A stretch of 5,945 bases of DNA, taken from assembly GCA_030607835.1 (NCBI GenBank), contig JAUWJE010000132.1, positions 1 through 5,945 of the forward strand, written 5' to 3'. Shown here one piece after another: positions 1 to 5,945 of the stretch. The DNA comes from Candidatus Fermentibacterota bacterium (lineage in GTDB: Bacteria > Fermentibacterota > Fermentibacteria > Fermentibacterales > JCC-6). Each line of letters starts with the position of its first letter. Within the stretch, counting starts at the first letter, position 1. The position numbers and the translations under genes are program-made. The notes under the pieces are model-generated. The model did not search any database and was not told where the DNA came from. It saw only the letters and a program-made list of their open reading frames with translations.

Positions 1-1232
1 CTCGCGGGAATGAGAAGCGGTTTAATATCCGCAATCTGGTAATCCTCCAGAGCTGGAATAGCTGAGAAAAGGAAGGTCAGCTCTTTCGAAGTACGATCAT
101 AAACGTAATAAGAAGCGGGATACTGTGGCGTAAAGTAAGCCACTATCCAGGTGCTGTCTGCATTATCCCTCGAAACCATAGCAAAATCTCCGGGATTGTA
201 GTTTCCAAGAAAATCGTAATCATCCTGTATTGTAGCATCAAGCACTTCGACATTCCGTCTGAGATAATGGATACTGACCGCTCTGGGTTCTCCTGTGAAC
301 GGATCGAAAGAAACTCCGCCAAGATCGGCAAGCGAATCGTGTGCTATCTCGATTATCTCTCCTGTGTCAAGGTCCTGATAGAGAAGTTTTGTAGTATTTG
401 ACTCAAGGTTGGACCGGTAATAGATACCTCTGCCATCATTGCTGAACCTCTCGGGAGTAACATCGTCAAGAGCAGAGAAAGATATGAACTCCACCCATTC
501 TTCTGAACCGACATCCTTAAGGAAAATGACTATTGTTCCGTCCTCAGGACTAATTGTTCCCATTCCACGGATATTGAGATCCTCATCAGTCATATATCCC
601 AGCACCATGTCGCCGTCTTCAGTTGTTCCAGGATTTTCCTGCAGGAGAGTAAGTTCACCAGTCTCCAGATCACATGAATAGACGTCAAAGAACATTGGAT
701 TGATTCTATTCATTTCCACAAGGATAGTATTCGGCTGATTTTCGTCAGTAGCGCTGACATAGGCTCTAACTTCCTCAAAAGGAGTCATATCGATAACATC
801 ACCAGTGGCAACATCCAGCCTGTAAACGTGAGTATTTTCCTCACCGGCAAGATCCTGCATGTAGAGAATATGAGTGTTATTTTCTGCCCAGAAGTAATTG
901 GTAACACCTCTGTTGGTATCAAAAGTAAGCTGTCTTGGCTCGCTGCTATCAATATTCATCACCCACAGGTTAAGAACACTGTCAACCGGAGCGATATAGG
1001 CGATCAAGTCACCCGCAGGTGAAAGCTGAGGTCTCATCTTCTCAGGATTACCGAAGAGAACCGATCTTGGGATCAGATCAGCAGCCCTCTCCGATTCAAC
1101 ATGGTCAATAGCTACTATATCGGAGGCAGAAGAATCATCCTGAGCGGCAGGACTTCCTTCCTCTCCACAGGCAGTCAGAACAAGCATGCTCGACATCAGT
1201 ACAAGCAGCGTAAACAGTAAGCCCCGGTTCAT
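1..1232 (-). CDS. Lipoprotein S9-type (prolyl oligopeptidase-like) peptidase, N-terminal part; C-terminus off window
   Basis: The frame is open from ATG at 1232 to the left edge (410 codons). The start follows a purine-rich AAGGGAAG about six bases upstream. Residues 1-22 form a lipoprotein signal: a hydrophobic stretch ending in the lipobox LTAC with Cys22, followed by an acidic/Ser-rich linker. From about residue 53 the protein has repeated beta-propeller-like blades (for example RPQLSPAGDLIAYI at 67-80, LNLWVMNID at 88-95, then EPRQLTF). The segment at 362-410 (WIVAYFTPQYPASYYVYDR, then LTFLF and IADIKPLLIPA) matches what usually precedes the alpha/beta-hydrolase domain in S9 peptidases. 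The Ser-Asp-His catalytic triad would lie beyond position 1 and cannot be checked. By family, these enzymes cleave peptides; the lipobox places this one in the cell envelope. A related non-peptidase propeller lipoprotein cannot be fully excluded. Confidence 0.85.
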   Translation of the reverse strand, partial: MNRGLLFTLLVLMSSMLVLTACGEEGSPAAQDDSSASDIVAIDHVESERAADLIPRSVLFGNPEKMRPQLSPAGDLIAYIAPVDSVLNLWVMNIDSSEPRQLTFDTNRGVTNYFWAENNTHILYMQDLAGEENTHVYRLDVATGDVIDMTPFEEVRAYVSATDENQPNTILVEMNRINPMFFDVYSCDLETGELTLLQENPGTTEDGDMVLGYMTDEDLNIRGMGTISPEDGTIVIFLKDVGSEEWVEFISFSALDDVTPERFSNDGRGIYYRSNLESNTTKLLYQDLDTGEIIEIAHDSLADLGGVSFDPFTGEPRAVSIHYLRRNVEVLDATIQDDYDFLGNYNPGDFAMVSRDNADSTWIVAYFTPQYPASYYVYDRTSKELTFLFSAIPALEDYQIADIKPLLIPA

Positions 1233-1290
1233 TTCTACTTCCCTTCGGATATCGGTTAAGTGAAAAGGTCATACAAACTGCAGTAAGCAT

Positions 1291-1319
1291 ATCATACTCT
1301 GATTTAAGCTTTTATACAA
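1291..1319 (-). promoter_or_regulatory. Candidate sigma70-type promoter for the S9 peptidase gene
   Basis: On the minus strand, TTGTAT (1319-1314) and TATGAT (1296-1291) are separated by exactly 17 bases. The -10 box matches the consensus at five of six positions and the -35 box at three of six. The implied transcript would start about 50 bases before the ATG at 1232. This is motif-based only; sigma-factor preferences of this organism are unknown. Confidence 0.35.
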
Positions 1320-1321
1320 AA

Positions 1322-1342
1322 TTCCTACTCTATTTGTAGGAA
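1322..1342. repeat. 7-bp inverted repeat in the divergent intergenic region
   Basis: TTCCTAC (1322-1328) and GTAGGAA (1336-1342) are perfect inverted copies separated by seven bases. The site lies just upstream of the candidate peptidase promoter and about 90 bases before the ATG of the divergent Cys-rich gene. It could be a dimeric repressor operator or a small hairpin. Nothing else in 1233-1433 is recognisable beyond the candidate promoter and the ribosome binding site at 1423-1429. Confidence 0.3.
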
Positions 1343-1433
1343 ATTAGCAATTTCAACCCTTTCCCACCCGGCAATTTCTATCTATCATTGCAGTATTGAG
1401 ATTGATATTAAGAAACTCATTGAAAGGGGCGTC

Positions 1434-1916
1434 ATGCCTGGAAAAATGTTCGATGATAGAGGAAGATTAAAGATTCCCGAGATGAACCACGAAAGAACCG
1501 AAGGGAAAGAGATCGAAGTTGTACTTAACGCTGTCTACTGCCCCGAGGGACACAATCTGATTTCACTGGATCATCTTGTTTCCGGATATCCGGCGATAGT
1601 AGTCAAATTCTCAGGCAGGAAAAGTGGAGATGGACTGCTGGCCCTGTCAGCTATTCTTGGGAATTCAGCTTACGATGTGCTGGAAGGTGAAGCGAATCCT
1701 GATGAAATGCTTGATTTGTCATGCCCCCATTGCGGCACTCCACTTGATGTTCTTGGCAGCTGTCCATGCAACACTGATGCAGTTACCGTAATGGCGTACC
1801 TTTATCCTGTAAAGGACCCGCGCCAGGCTATCGCCTTCTGCAATGTTCTTTCATGCCCAAATTCAGCACTGTTCAGGTCAGGGGAAATAATCAGATTAGA
1901 GCAGGGTAGGACATAG
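1434..1916 (+). CDS. Cys-rich, probably zinc-binding protein of unknown function (160 aa)
   Basis: I do not recognise a named family. The start at 1434 is supported by a strong AAAGGGG at 1423-1429, four bases before ATG. Eight cysteines fall into ribbon-like groups: C36 in CPEGH (with H40), C97 and C100 in CPHCG, C110 and C112 in CPC, then C136 and C141 (the latter in CPN). CPxxH and CPxC knuckles are typical of structural zinc sites, so two zinc ribbons flanking a folded middle segment (residues 45-95) are plausible. There is no signal peptide or membrane segment, so it is probably cytoplasmic. It is transcribed divergently from the S9 peptidase. A repeat copy begins four bases after its TAG, and the MutS-like gene follows about 75 bases later, so an operon with that gene is possible but unsupported. 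Confidence 0.75.
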   Translation: MPGKMFDDRGRLKIPEMNHERTEGKEIEVVLNAVYCPEGHNLISLDHLVSGYPAIVVKFSGRKSGDGLLALSAILGNSAYDVLEGEANPDEMLDLSCPHCGTPLDVLGSCPCNTDAVTVMAYLYPVKDPRQAIAFCNVLSCPNSALFRSGEIIRLEQGRT

Positions 1917-1920
1917 AGCG

Positions 1921-1958
1921 GGGTCGGACGTCACTTGCGACACTTGCGAATCAAATAC
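1921..1958 (+). repeat. Solo copy of the GACGTCACTTGCGACAC repeat
   Basis: The first 26 bases (1921-1946) are identical to the reverse complement of 3917-3942. After a one-base indel, AATCAAATA also matches, so homology covers nearly 40 bases. Within this copy the 9-mer CACTTGCGA occurs twice in tandem (1932-1940 and 1941-1949). The repeat starts four bases downstream of the TAG of the Cys-rich gene, in the same orientation relative to that gene as the copy after the adaptor gene. It contains the palindrome GACGTC and a potential short hairpin between GTCG (1923-1926) and CGAC (1938-1941). Confidence 0.75.
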
Positions 1959-1990
1959 AAGCTGATGAGATATGCACAGAAAGAACATGC

Positions 1991-3484
1991 TTGAAAAAGA
2001 CACACCATTATACTGAATATCTTGAGAGGATTTCCTCCGAAGCTGAGGGATTCATCGACGAGAAGACCGACAGTGATCTTGAGCTGAAGCGGTTGTTCAA
2101 GTTTCTTGATTCAACTCGAACATTGCCAGGTCAATCCATTCTTTACGCCTGGCTGAGGTGCCAGTGTCTTTCGGGTGAAGCTCTGCAGAAGAGAGTTCAC
2201 TGGATACAGTGCTGGAAAGATGGTAAAGGGATAGATCTGGTACGAAAAGCACTGAAGAAGTGTGGGCCGCAGGATCGCGGGAGCATTGTGAGGGAGATCT
2301 GGAATCCGGCAGATAGCTGTGGAGATGGGATCAGATTCTTTCTTTACATATGGCTTGCGTTATCGGTATTCGCATTTGCAAGTCCCTTCATCTTCGATAT
2401 TTCATTATTTCTTTACTGCGTTATCCCCTTTGCAGTTATTAATACGATCATCCACTTCAGCTGGCATAATCGAATATCACATTATTACTTCTCCATTTCA
2501 TATCTTGCGAGACTTCTGAAATGTGCCAGGAGATTGCGTGGCAGACTGCCGGAGGAGCTAAAGGCGGAGGCTGAGGAGCTGGATACTCTTTGTGAGAAGA
2601 CCAGGAAACTGGGTAAATACACATTCCTTTTCATCAATCCTTCGAAAGTATCGACGGATATCTTCGATTCAATCCTTGAGTACCTGAGAGTATTATTTCT
2701 TGCCGAGTTGATCTCGTATGTAGCTTTGTACAGACAGATTTACAATCTCCAGACCGAACTGAAAAGGATTTTCGAAATAGTAGGCCAAGTGGATGCATCC
2801 ATTTCCGTATACGACTTTAAAAAGAGCAGTGTTCAGATATGTACACCTGAACTGAGTGAAGATGGAGATGAGATTGAGTTCATTAACCTGATTCATCCTC
2901 TTATTATGAAATGCATAAGCAATTCCGCAGCATTCGACAGAGGAGTTATTCTCACAGGTGTAAATATGGCTGGAAAATCTACGTTCCTAAGAACATTGGG
3001 CATCAGTCATGTTCTTGCAACCACCTTGGGTATTGCATTCTGCACAAGTTTCAGAACTCCCTTTCTCCGCATTGCCACTTCTCTGCAGACCGTTGACAGT
3101 CTTGAATTGAGTCATAGCCATTACTATGCGGAAGCTAAGAGACTTCATACCCTCTGGCTCCTGTGTAGTGCTTGTTAATCTCAATGGCTGCTGCTTGTGG
3201 ATGAGGTGCTTTCAGGGACAAACAGCAGTGATCGTAACAGGGCTGTAACATCAATACTGGCGAACCTAGCAGGAAACCTCTCGATTGATATAGCAACAAC
3301 ACATGAGCAGGATACTGCAAAAAACCTTTCCGAATATTACGATAATTACCATTTCACTGAAGAAATCCGAGGTAATTCGATAGAGTTTGATTACAAACTG
3401 CGCAAAGGTATTATTGATAGGAGCAACGCTCTCAGGCTGCTACGTCATATTGGTTTTCCGGAAGAACTGATAAGTGATGACTGA
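1991..3484 (+). pseudogene. Membrane-associated MutS-family ATPase (MutS domain V) interrupted by an in-frame TAA
   Basis: One continuous reading frame encodes a MutS-like protein, with TAA at 3176-3178 as codon 396 of 497. Residues 28-75 (DLELKRLFKFLDSTRTLPGQ onward) resemble the MutS core that precedes the ATPase. Residues about 115-155 are strongly hydrophobic and look like two membrane segments, as in TM-containing MutS homologues rather than mismatch-repair MutS1. Residues 318-331 carry Walker A (TGVNMAGKST), and 377-385 (HYYAEAKRL) match the conserved MutS segment. After the stop, the same frame gives Walker B and the signature LLLVDEVLSGTNSSDR, TTHEQD, FDYKLRKG and NALRLLRHIGFPEEL. The start is TTG at 1991 with only weak AGAAAG upstream; no ATG or GTG is in frame between the preceding gene and this point. 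The product ending at 3178 would lack Walker B and should be inactive. Alternatives are a sequencing error, rare readthrough, or two compensating frameshifts. Confidence 0.8.
3197..3484 (+). CDS. C-terminal fragment of the MutS-like ATPase, downstream of the internal stop
   Basis: This piece can be read from GTG at 3197, which is codon 403 (Val of LLLVDEV) of the interrupted MutS-like frame. It contains Walker B (VDE), the GTNSSDR signature, the ATTHEQD switch histidine region and the C-terminal FDYKLRKGIIDRSNALRLL segment typical of MutS domain V. No ribosome binding site precedes the GTG, which also falls inside the Walker B strand, so independent translation is unlikely. I read it as the tail of the broken gene. 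Complementation with the N-terminal piece would require internal initiation or readthrough. Confidence 0.45.
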   Translation: MDEVLSGTNSSDRNRAVTSILANLAGNLSIDIATTHEQDTAKNLSEYYDNYHFTEEIRGNSIEFDYKLRKGIIDRSNALRLLRHIGFPEELISDD

Positions 3485-3543
3485 ATCGGTATCTCCTTCA
3501 ATCGGTCTTGAACAGATGTGAAATCGCTCCAGCAGAACAGGGT

Positions 3544-3744
3544 CTAGATCTTGGGTGGACGTAACAGGTTGATGACTGTCAGTATGCCATAGAGTCCGAC
3601 CTGTCCTACAATGCACATAAGCCAACCCCATCCAAATAAGAAACTTGTACCATTCCATACAAGTATACTTATGAGAAATAGAAGTATGCCTTTATGATAC
3701 TCCGTTTTACCGATGTGATAAAACGTTGCGGCACATGCGAGCAT
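3544..3744 (-). CDS. Small hydrophobic membrane protein; 5' end uncertain or damaged
   Basis: The ATG at 3744 gives 66 residues with two obvious membrane segments (GILLFLISILVWNG, about residues 19-32, and LMCIVGQVGLYGILTVINLL, about 42-61). The family is not recognised. ATG 3744 has no ribosome binding site and would cut into a first hydrophobic segment: the open frame upstream encodes VSIYFGLAIMLACAATFY, which looks like an additional helix. A good GAGAGGA lies at 3774-3780 and is followed after eight bases by an in-frame ATC (3765-3763), exactly where a start is expected. No ATG, GTG or TTG occurs in frame upstream until a stop near 3850. The original start may therefore have mutated to ATC, been lost next to the repeat at 3791, or be a rare non-canonical start. 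The gene converges on the MutS-like gene; the 59-base gap shows no clear terminator. Confidence 0.5.
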   Translation of the reverse strand: MLACAATFYHIGKTEYHKGILLFLISILVWNGTSFLFGWGWLMCIVGQVGLYGILTVINLLRPPKI

Positions 3745-3791
3745 GATCGCCAGACCGAAATAGATACTTACTTTCCTCTCTTTATGGAGCT

Positions 3792-3813
3792 GGACGTCAC
3801 TTGCGACACTTGT
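3792..3813 (+). repeat. Left arm of the inverted-repeat pair
   Basis: A perfect 22-bp inverted match to 3916-3937. Outside the arm it diverges from the other two copies: GGAGCT here, where the others read GGGTC. This suggests that this end is more degraded or that the boundary lies at about 3791. Confidence 0.8.
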
Positions 3814-3915
3814 GATATTAGTATTCGCTAATAAACAATGATATAGTTAATAATTATATATGTTGTTTGCGAATCATTCTACATATATCGCTATGCAATC
3901 AATTTTTATTTGATT

Positions 3916-3942
3916 ACAAGTGTCGCAAGTGACGTCCGACCC
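3916..3942 (-). repeat. Right arm of the inverted-repeat pair
   Basis: Read on the minus strand, it begins with GGGTCGGACGTC right after the adaptor stop codon. It is identical for 26 bases to the solo copy at 1921-1946, including the outer GGGTC that the left arm lacks. It is therefore the better-preserved arm. Confidence 0.8.
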
Positions 3943-3943
3943 T

Positions 3944-4993
3944 TTAATTCACAACCGCAACCGGTGCATCGTGAGCAAGGGAATAGTGACCGGAGGTGAT
4001 TACCTGTTCGCCTTCCTCCACACCTTCCAAATCACTCTCCAGCACTGAGACATAACCTCTACCTTTTGGTCCGAGCGTAATGTATCGCCATTTAGCATGA
4101 CCATCTACGACAACGAAAACCATATCGCGGTCATCTCTGATTAGCACTGCTTCCTCAGGGATTACAAGTTGATCAGTGTAAACTGCAATTACAATCTCGA
4201 CCCTTGTCGTAGCTCCAGATCGGAGATTTGGAATAATTGGAAGATCAATAACCACTTTACCGGCTCTAAGAGAAGGGTCGATGGTTGGAGAAACGGATGC
4301 TACCGTTCCGACAATGGTTGTATCGCTCAATGAGGGTATTGTCACATAAACCCTTTGTCCCTGCATACATTGAACAAGTGCTCTCTCATCAAGGCTGACT
4401 TCTACCTGAAGACTCCATGGATCGATAATCTCACCCAGTACAGTCCCCGGATAGACAACCATCCCCTCCCTCGCTGAAATGTCCGAAATGACTCCGCTGT
4501 AGCTCGCTGTTATCGCGGAGTTGCTGTACTGGGTCTGAGCGCTTGAAAGAGTTGTCTGGGCATCAGCCAACCCGGTTGTCTGACGCAACATTCTTTGAAT
4601 CTCAGGCGTGAGTTCACCCCTGTAATTTTCACATTCGAATTCGTAGAGAGCCTGCGCGTTTCTGTATGAACTGCTTGCACTCGTGAGTCTGGATGCACTT
4701 TCACCTGAGGCAATCCTGAATACTATCTCACCATCACTCACTTCATCACCGACATACTCGGGTGCCTGCACAATCTCTCCCTGTATCATTGCGGACAGAG
4801 ACTGGGTTCTGGCTGAAGTTATTCTGCCGGTTGAATTGACGACTTCAAAAAGGGTATCCACCGAGGCTGCTTCCGCAGTTACCGGAAGAGGAGAAGGTTC
4901 AAGAGTTTCCCTCTCGGCCTCTTCTTCCTCACCGCCACATGCGGCAAGCATGAGAAACACTATTAAAAGTCCTACTATTACTTTTCGTATCAC
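3944..4993 (-). CDS. RND efflux periplasmic adaptor (membrane fusion protein), lipoprotein
   Basis: This 349-residue protein links an inner-membrane RND pump to an outer-membrane channel. Residues 1-19 are a lipoprotein signal with lipobox LAAC (Cys19), followed by an acidic linker (GGEEEEAERE). The first biotinyl-lipoyl half lies at about 64-95 (GEIVQAPEYVGDEVSDGEIVF) and a helical hairpin at 97-158. The second lipoyl half is at about 162-190 (YSGVISDISAREGMVVYPGT), a beta-barrel spans about 193-270, and the membrane-proximal domain (LVIPEEAVL onward) runs from 275 to the end. The start is GTG at 4993, overlapping the permease stop as GTGA; GGGAGGA at 5001-5007 is well spaced for it. The hairpin is short (about 60 residues). 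The substrate cannot be told from sequence. A repeat element follows directly after the TAA. Confidence 0.9.
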   Translation of the reverse strand: MIRKVIVGLLIVFLMLAACGGEEEEAERETLEPSPLPVTAEAASVDTLFEVVNSTGRITSARTQSLSAMIQGEIVQAPEYVGDEVSDGEIVFRIASGESASRLTSASSSYRNAQALYEFECENYRGELTPEIQRMLRQTTGLADAQTTLSSAQTQYSNSAITASYSGVISDISAREGMVVYPGTVLGEIIDPWSLQVEVSLDERALVQCMQGQRVYVTIPSLSDTTIVGTVASVSPTIDPSLRAGKVVIDLPIIPNLRSGATTRVEIVIAVYTDQLVIPEEAVLIRDDRDMVFVVVDGHAKWRYITLGPKGRGYVSVLESDLEGVEEGEQVITSGHYSLAHDAPVAVVN

Positions 4994-5945
4994 TTCTTAT
5001 TCCTCCCTTTCCGGGAAGTCAGCTGTATTAATGCCGGTAGCGAAATGAGAACCAGAGGTGTTGAGATTACCATTCCGCACACAACTGTAAATGACAATGT
5101 ACTCCAGAGGTCATTAACCTTTGACATTGGCCAGAGAACCAGAGGCAGCAATCCAAGAATCGTGGTCGCGCTGGTTTGCAGGACAGGTCGTAGCCGCTCA
5201 GCGACAACCATGTCAGCAGCCTTTTTTGTGTCCATCCCTGTTTTCTTCTTTTTCTGATAACTGTCAACAAGGAGTATGGAATTATTCACCGCAATGCCAA
5301 CAAGAAACACGCTCCCAACATAAGCCTCTGGTGTGAATATCTTATCAAATATCCAGAATCCTGCGACAACTCCGACCATAGCCATCGGAATGACCGCCAG
5401 GATATAAAGAGGCGCTTTGAATGATTCGAACACAATCGCGGTCACGGCGAATACGGCAATTATTGCAAGGATTACGAGAAGGTTCAAGTCGGTGTCATCG
5501 TCCTGTAGCCAGAACGGAATATACTCAGCCTCATGAATCCTGTATCCGGATGGAAGTACAAGATTATCCAGAAGAGTGATCCTGAAACGAGCTGCCATTC
5601 TCTCCGCACCCATGAAAGAGTAGGCAACTGTTCGTATGTACTCCCCGTTCTCCCTTTCAATGGAACCCTGAACTTCGAGTGTATCGATCTGAACGATGTC
5701 CCCAAGTTCCATAGTTCCACCACTGGTCAGTATCTTGCTTTCCAGAACATCAGATAATTCCGGATTATCCATCCCGTCCACACTGAAGGTCATGTCGAGG
5801 CTTTCATCACCTATCTGAACTTCTGCACCATAGCCACCGGCCAGATTGTATCTGAATGCCTGAAATATCTGGAACGGATTGATTCCCAGATCCGCCAGTT
5901 CCTGTCTGTCAAATACAATTGCGAGCTGACTACGTTCAGGTCTTC
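4990..5945 (-). CDS. RND (AcrB/MexB-type) efflux permease, C-terminal 317 residues; N-terminus off window
   Basis: The frame is open from the right edge to TGA at 4990-4992, so the true start lies beyond 5945. The first 135 or so visible residues are the second periplasmic porter/docking region (for example QLAIVFDRQELADLGI, and later MAARFRITLLDN). Five hydrophobic segments follow, corresponding to the last transmembrane helices: LLVILAIIAVFAVTAIVF; LYILAVIPMAMVGVVAGF; a helix containing the conserved RND motif VGIAVNNSILLVDSY; TTILGLLPLVLW; and FTVVCGMVISTPLVLISL. A basic loop (YQKKKKTGMDTKKA) follows the NNSILLVD helix, and the conserved ERLRPVLQTSATTILG precedes the fourth. The proton-relay Asp residues of the earlier helix 4 are not in the window. 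The permease lies upstream of its adaptor, with translational coupling by GTGA; in most such operons the adaptor comes first. Confidence 0.92.
   Translation of the reverse strand, partial: RPERSQLAIVFDRQELADLGINPFQIFQAFRYNLAGGYGAEVQIGDESLDMTFSVDGMDNPELSDVLESKILTSGGTMELGDIVQIDTLEVQGSIERENGEYIRTVAYSFMGAERMAARFRITLLDNLVLPSGYRIHEAEYIPFWLQDDDTDLNLLVILAIIAVFAVTAIVFESFKAPLYILAVIPMAMVGVVAGFWIFDKIFTPEAYVGSVFLVGIAVNNSILLVDSYQKKKKTGMDTKKAADMVVAERLRPVLQTSATTILGLLPLVLWPMSKVNDLWSTLSFTVVCGMVISTPLVLISLPALIQLTSRKGRNKK
5001..5007 (-). promoter_or_regulatory. Ribosome binding site for the GTG start of the adaptor
   Basis: On the minus strand GGGAGGA sits seven bases before GTG at 4993, inside the last codons of the permease. 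It decides the GTG start over any internal ATG and supports translational coupling. Confidence 0.6.

Larger units (their letters stand above)
3791..3942. mobile_element. REPIN- or MITE-like inverted-repeat element (about 150 bp, non-coding)
   Basis: Two perfect 22-bp arms, 3792-3813 and 3916-3937, are inverted copies sharing the core GACGTCACTTGCGACAC. The 102-bp interior is AT-rich and non-coding. Just inside each arm is a small hairpin: TATTAG/CTAATA at 3816-3821 and 3828-3833, and AATCAA/TTGATT at 3897-3902 and 3910-3915. A deeper pairing, ATTCGC (3823-3828) with GCGAAT (3869-3874), is also possible. The symmetric arm-plus-hairpin layout resembles REP doublets mobilised in trans by RAYT (IS200-like) transposases, or a MITE. 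No transposase is in the window and no target-site duplication is evident. The right arm begins two bases after the TAA of the adaptor gene. As RNA the whole element could fold into a long hairpin, which may also protect or end the efflux transcript. Confidence 0.65.

Noticed and set aside
439..681. Plus-strand open frame of 80 codons
   Set aside because: It lies antisense to the S9 peptidase lipoprotein, whose frame is open for 410 codons with clear family features. No ribosome binding site or recognisable protein.
1921..1949. CRISPR-like repeat array
   Set aside because: Only short tandem 9-mers and dispersed copies; no regularly spaced repeats with unique spacers.
1987..2016. ATG four bases before the TTG start of the MutS-like gene
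   Set aside because: It is in another frame and stops after nine residues, so it cannot be the start of the MutS-like protein.
3176..3178. TAA reassigned as a sense codon (alternative genetic code)
   Set aside because: The adaptor gene in the same window ends with TAA at a natural C-terminus, and a single internal stop is better explained by mutation or error.
3485..3543. Bidirectional terminator between the convergent genes
   Set aside because: No stable stem with a T-tract was found on either strand, only a short direct repeat ATCGGT at 3486-3507.
3814..3915. Gene or promoter inside the AT-rich core of the inverted-repeat element
   Set aside because: No sizeable open frame with a start, and -35/-10-like words are poorly matched or badly spaced, as expected by chance in AT-rich DNA.
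4683..5048. Plus-strand open frame of 121 codons
   Set aside because: Antisense to the adaptor and the end of the permease, both of which have clear domain matches. The low-complexity Ser-rich product mirrors the sense coding.

Overview
The window looks like chromosomal DNA from a Gram-negative bacterium of moderate GC content. The support is indirect: two exported lipoproteins with clear lipoboxes and an RND efflux permease/adaptor pair, which needs an outer membrane. The style (lipoprotein S9 peptidase, membrane-embedded MutS-like ATPase, an uncharacterised Cys-rich protein) suits an uncultured lineage near the FCB group, but no marker gene is present and I do not name a taxon.

Layout. 1-1232 (minus) holds the N-terminal 410 residues of a lipoprotein S9-type peptidase; its catalytic domain lies beyond the left edge. 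1233-1433 is a divergent intergenic region with a plausible promoter for the peptidase and a 7-bp inverted repeat. 1434-1916 (plus) encodes a 160-residue Cys-rich, probably zinc-binding protein of unknown function. 1991-3484 (plus) is a MutS-family ATPase gene with N-terminal membrane segments, interrupted by one in-frame TAA between Walker A and Walker B. 3544-3744 (minus) is a small membrane protein whose 5' end looks damaged or uses a non-standard start. 3944-4993 and 4990-5945 (minus) are an RND periplasmic adaptor lipoprotein and the C-terminal 317 residues of an RND permease. Their stop and start overlap as GTGA, with the permease upstream.

The most interesting non-coding feature is a repeat family with the core GACGTCACTTGCGACAC. 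One solo copy (1921-1958) starts four bases after the Cys-rich gene's stop. Two more copies form a perfect 22-bp inverted pair (3792-3813 and 3916-3937) around a 102-bp AT-rich core, with a small hairpin just inside each arm. This resembles a REP doublet (REPIN) or a small MITE. Its right end abuts the adaptor stop codon and its left end lies just upstream of the damaged small membrane gene. No transposase is present in the window.

The efflux pair is a clear functional unit. The other genes share no evident pathway. The broken MutS-like gene, the start-less membrane gene and the three repeat copies make 1917-3943 look like a decaying, element-rich interval between two intact blocks.
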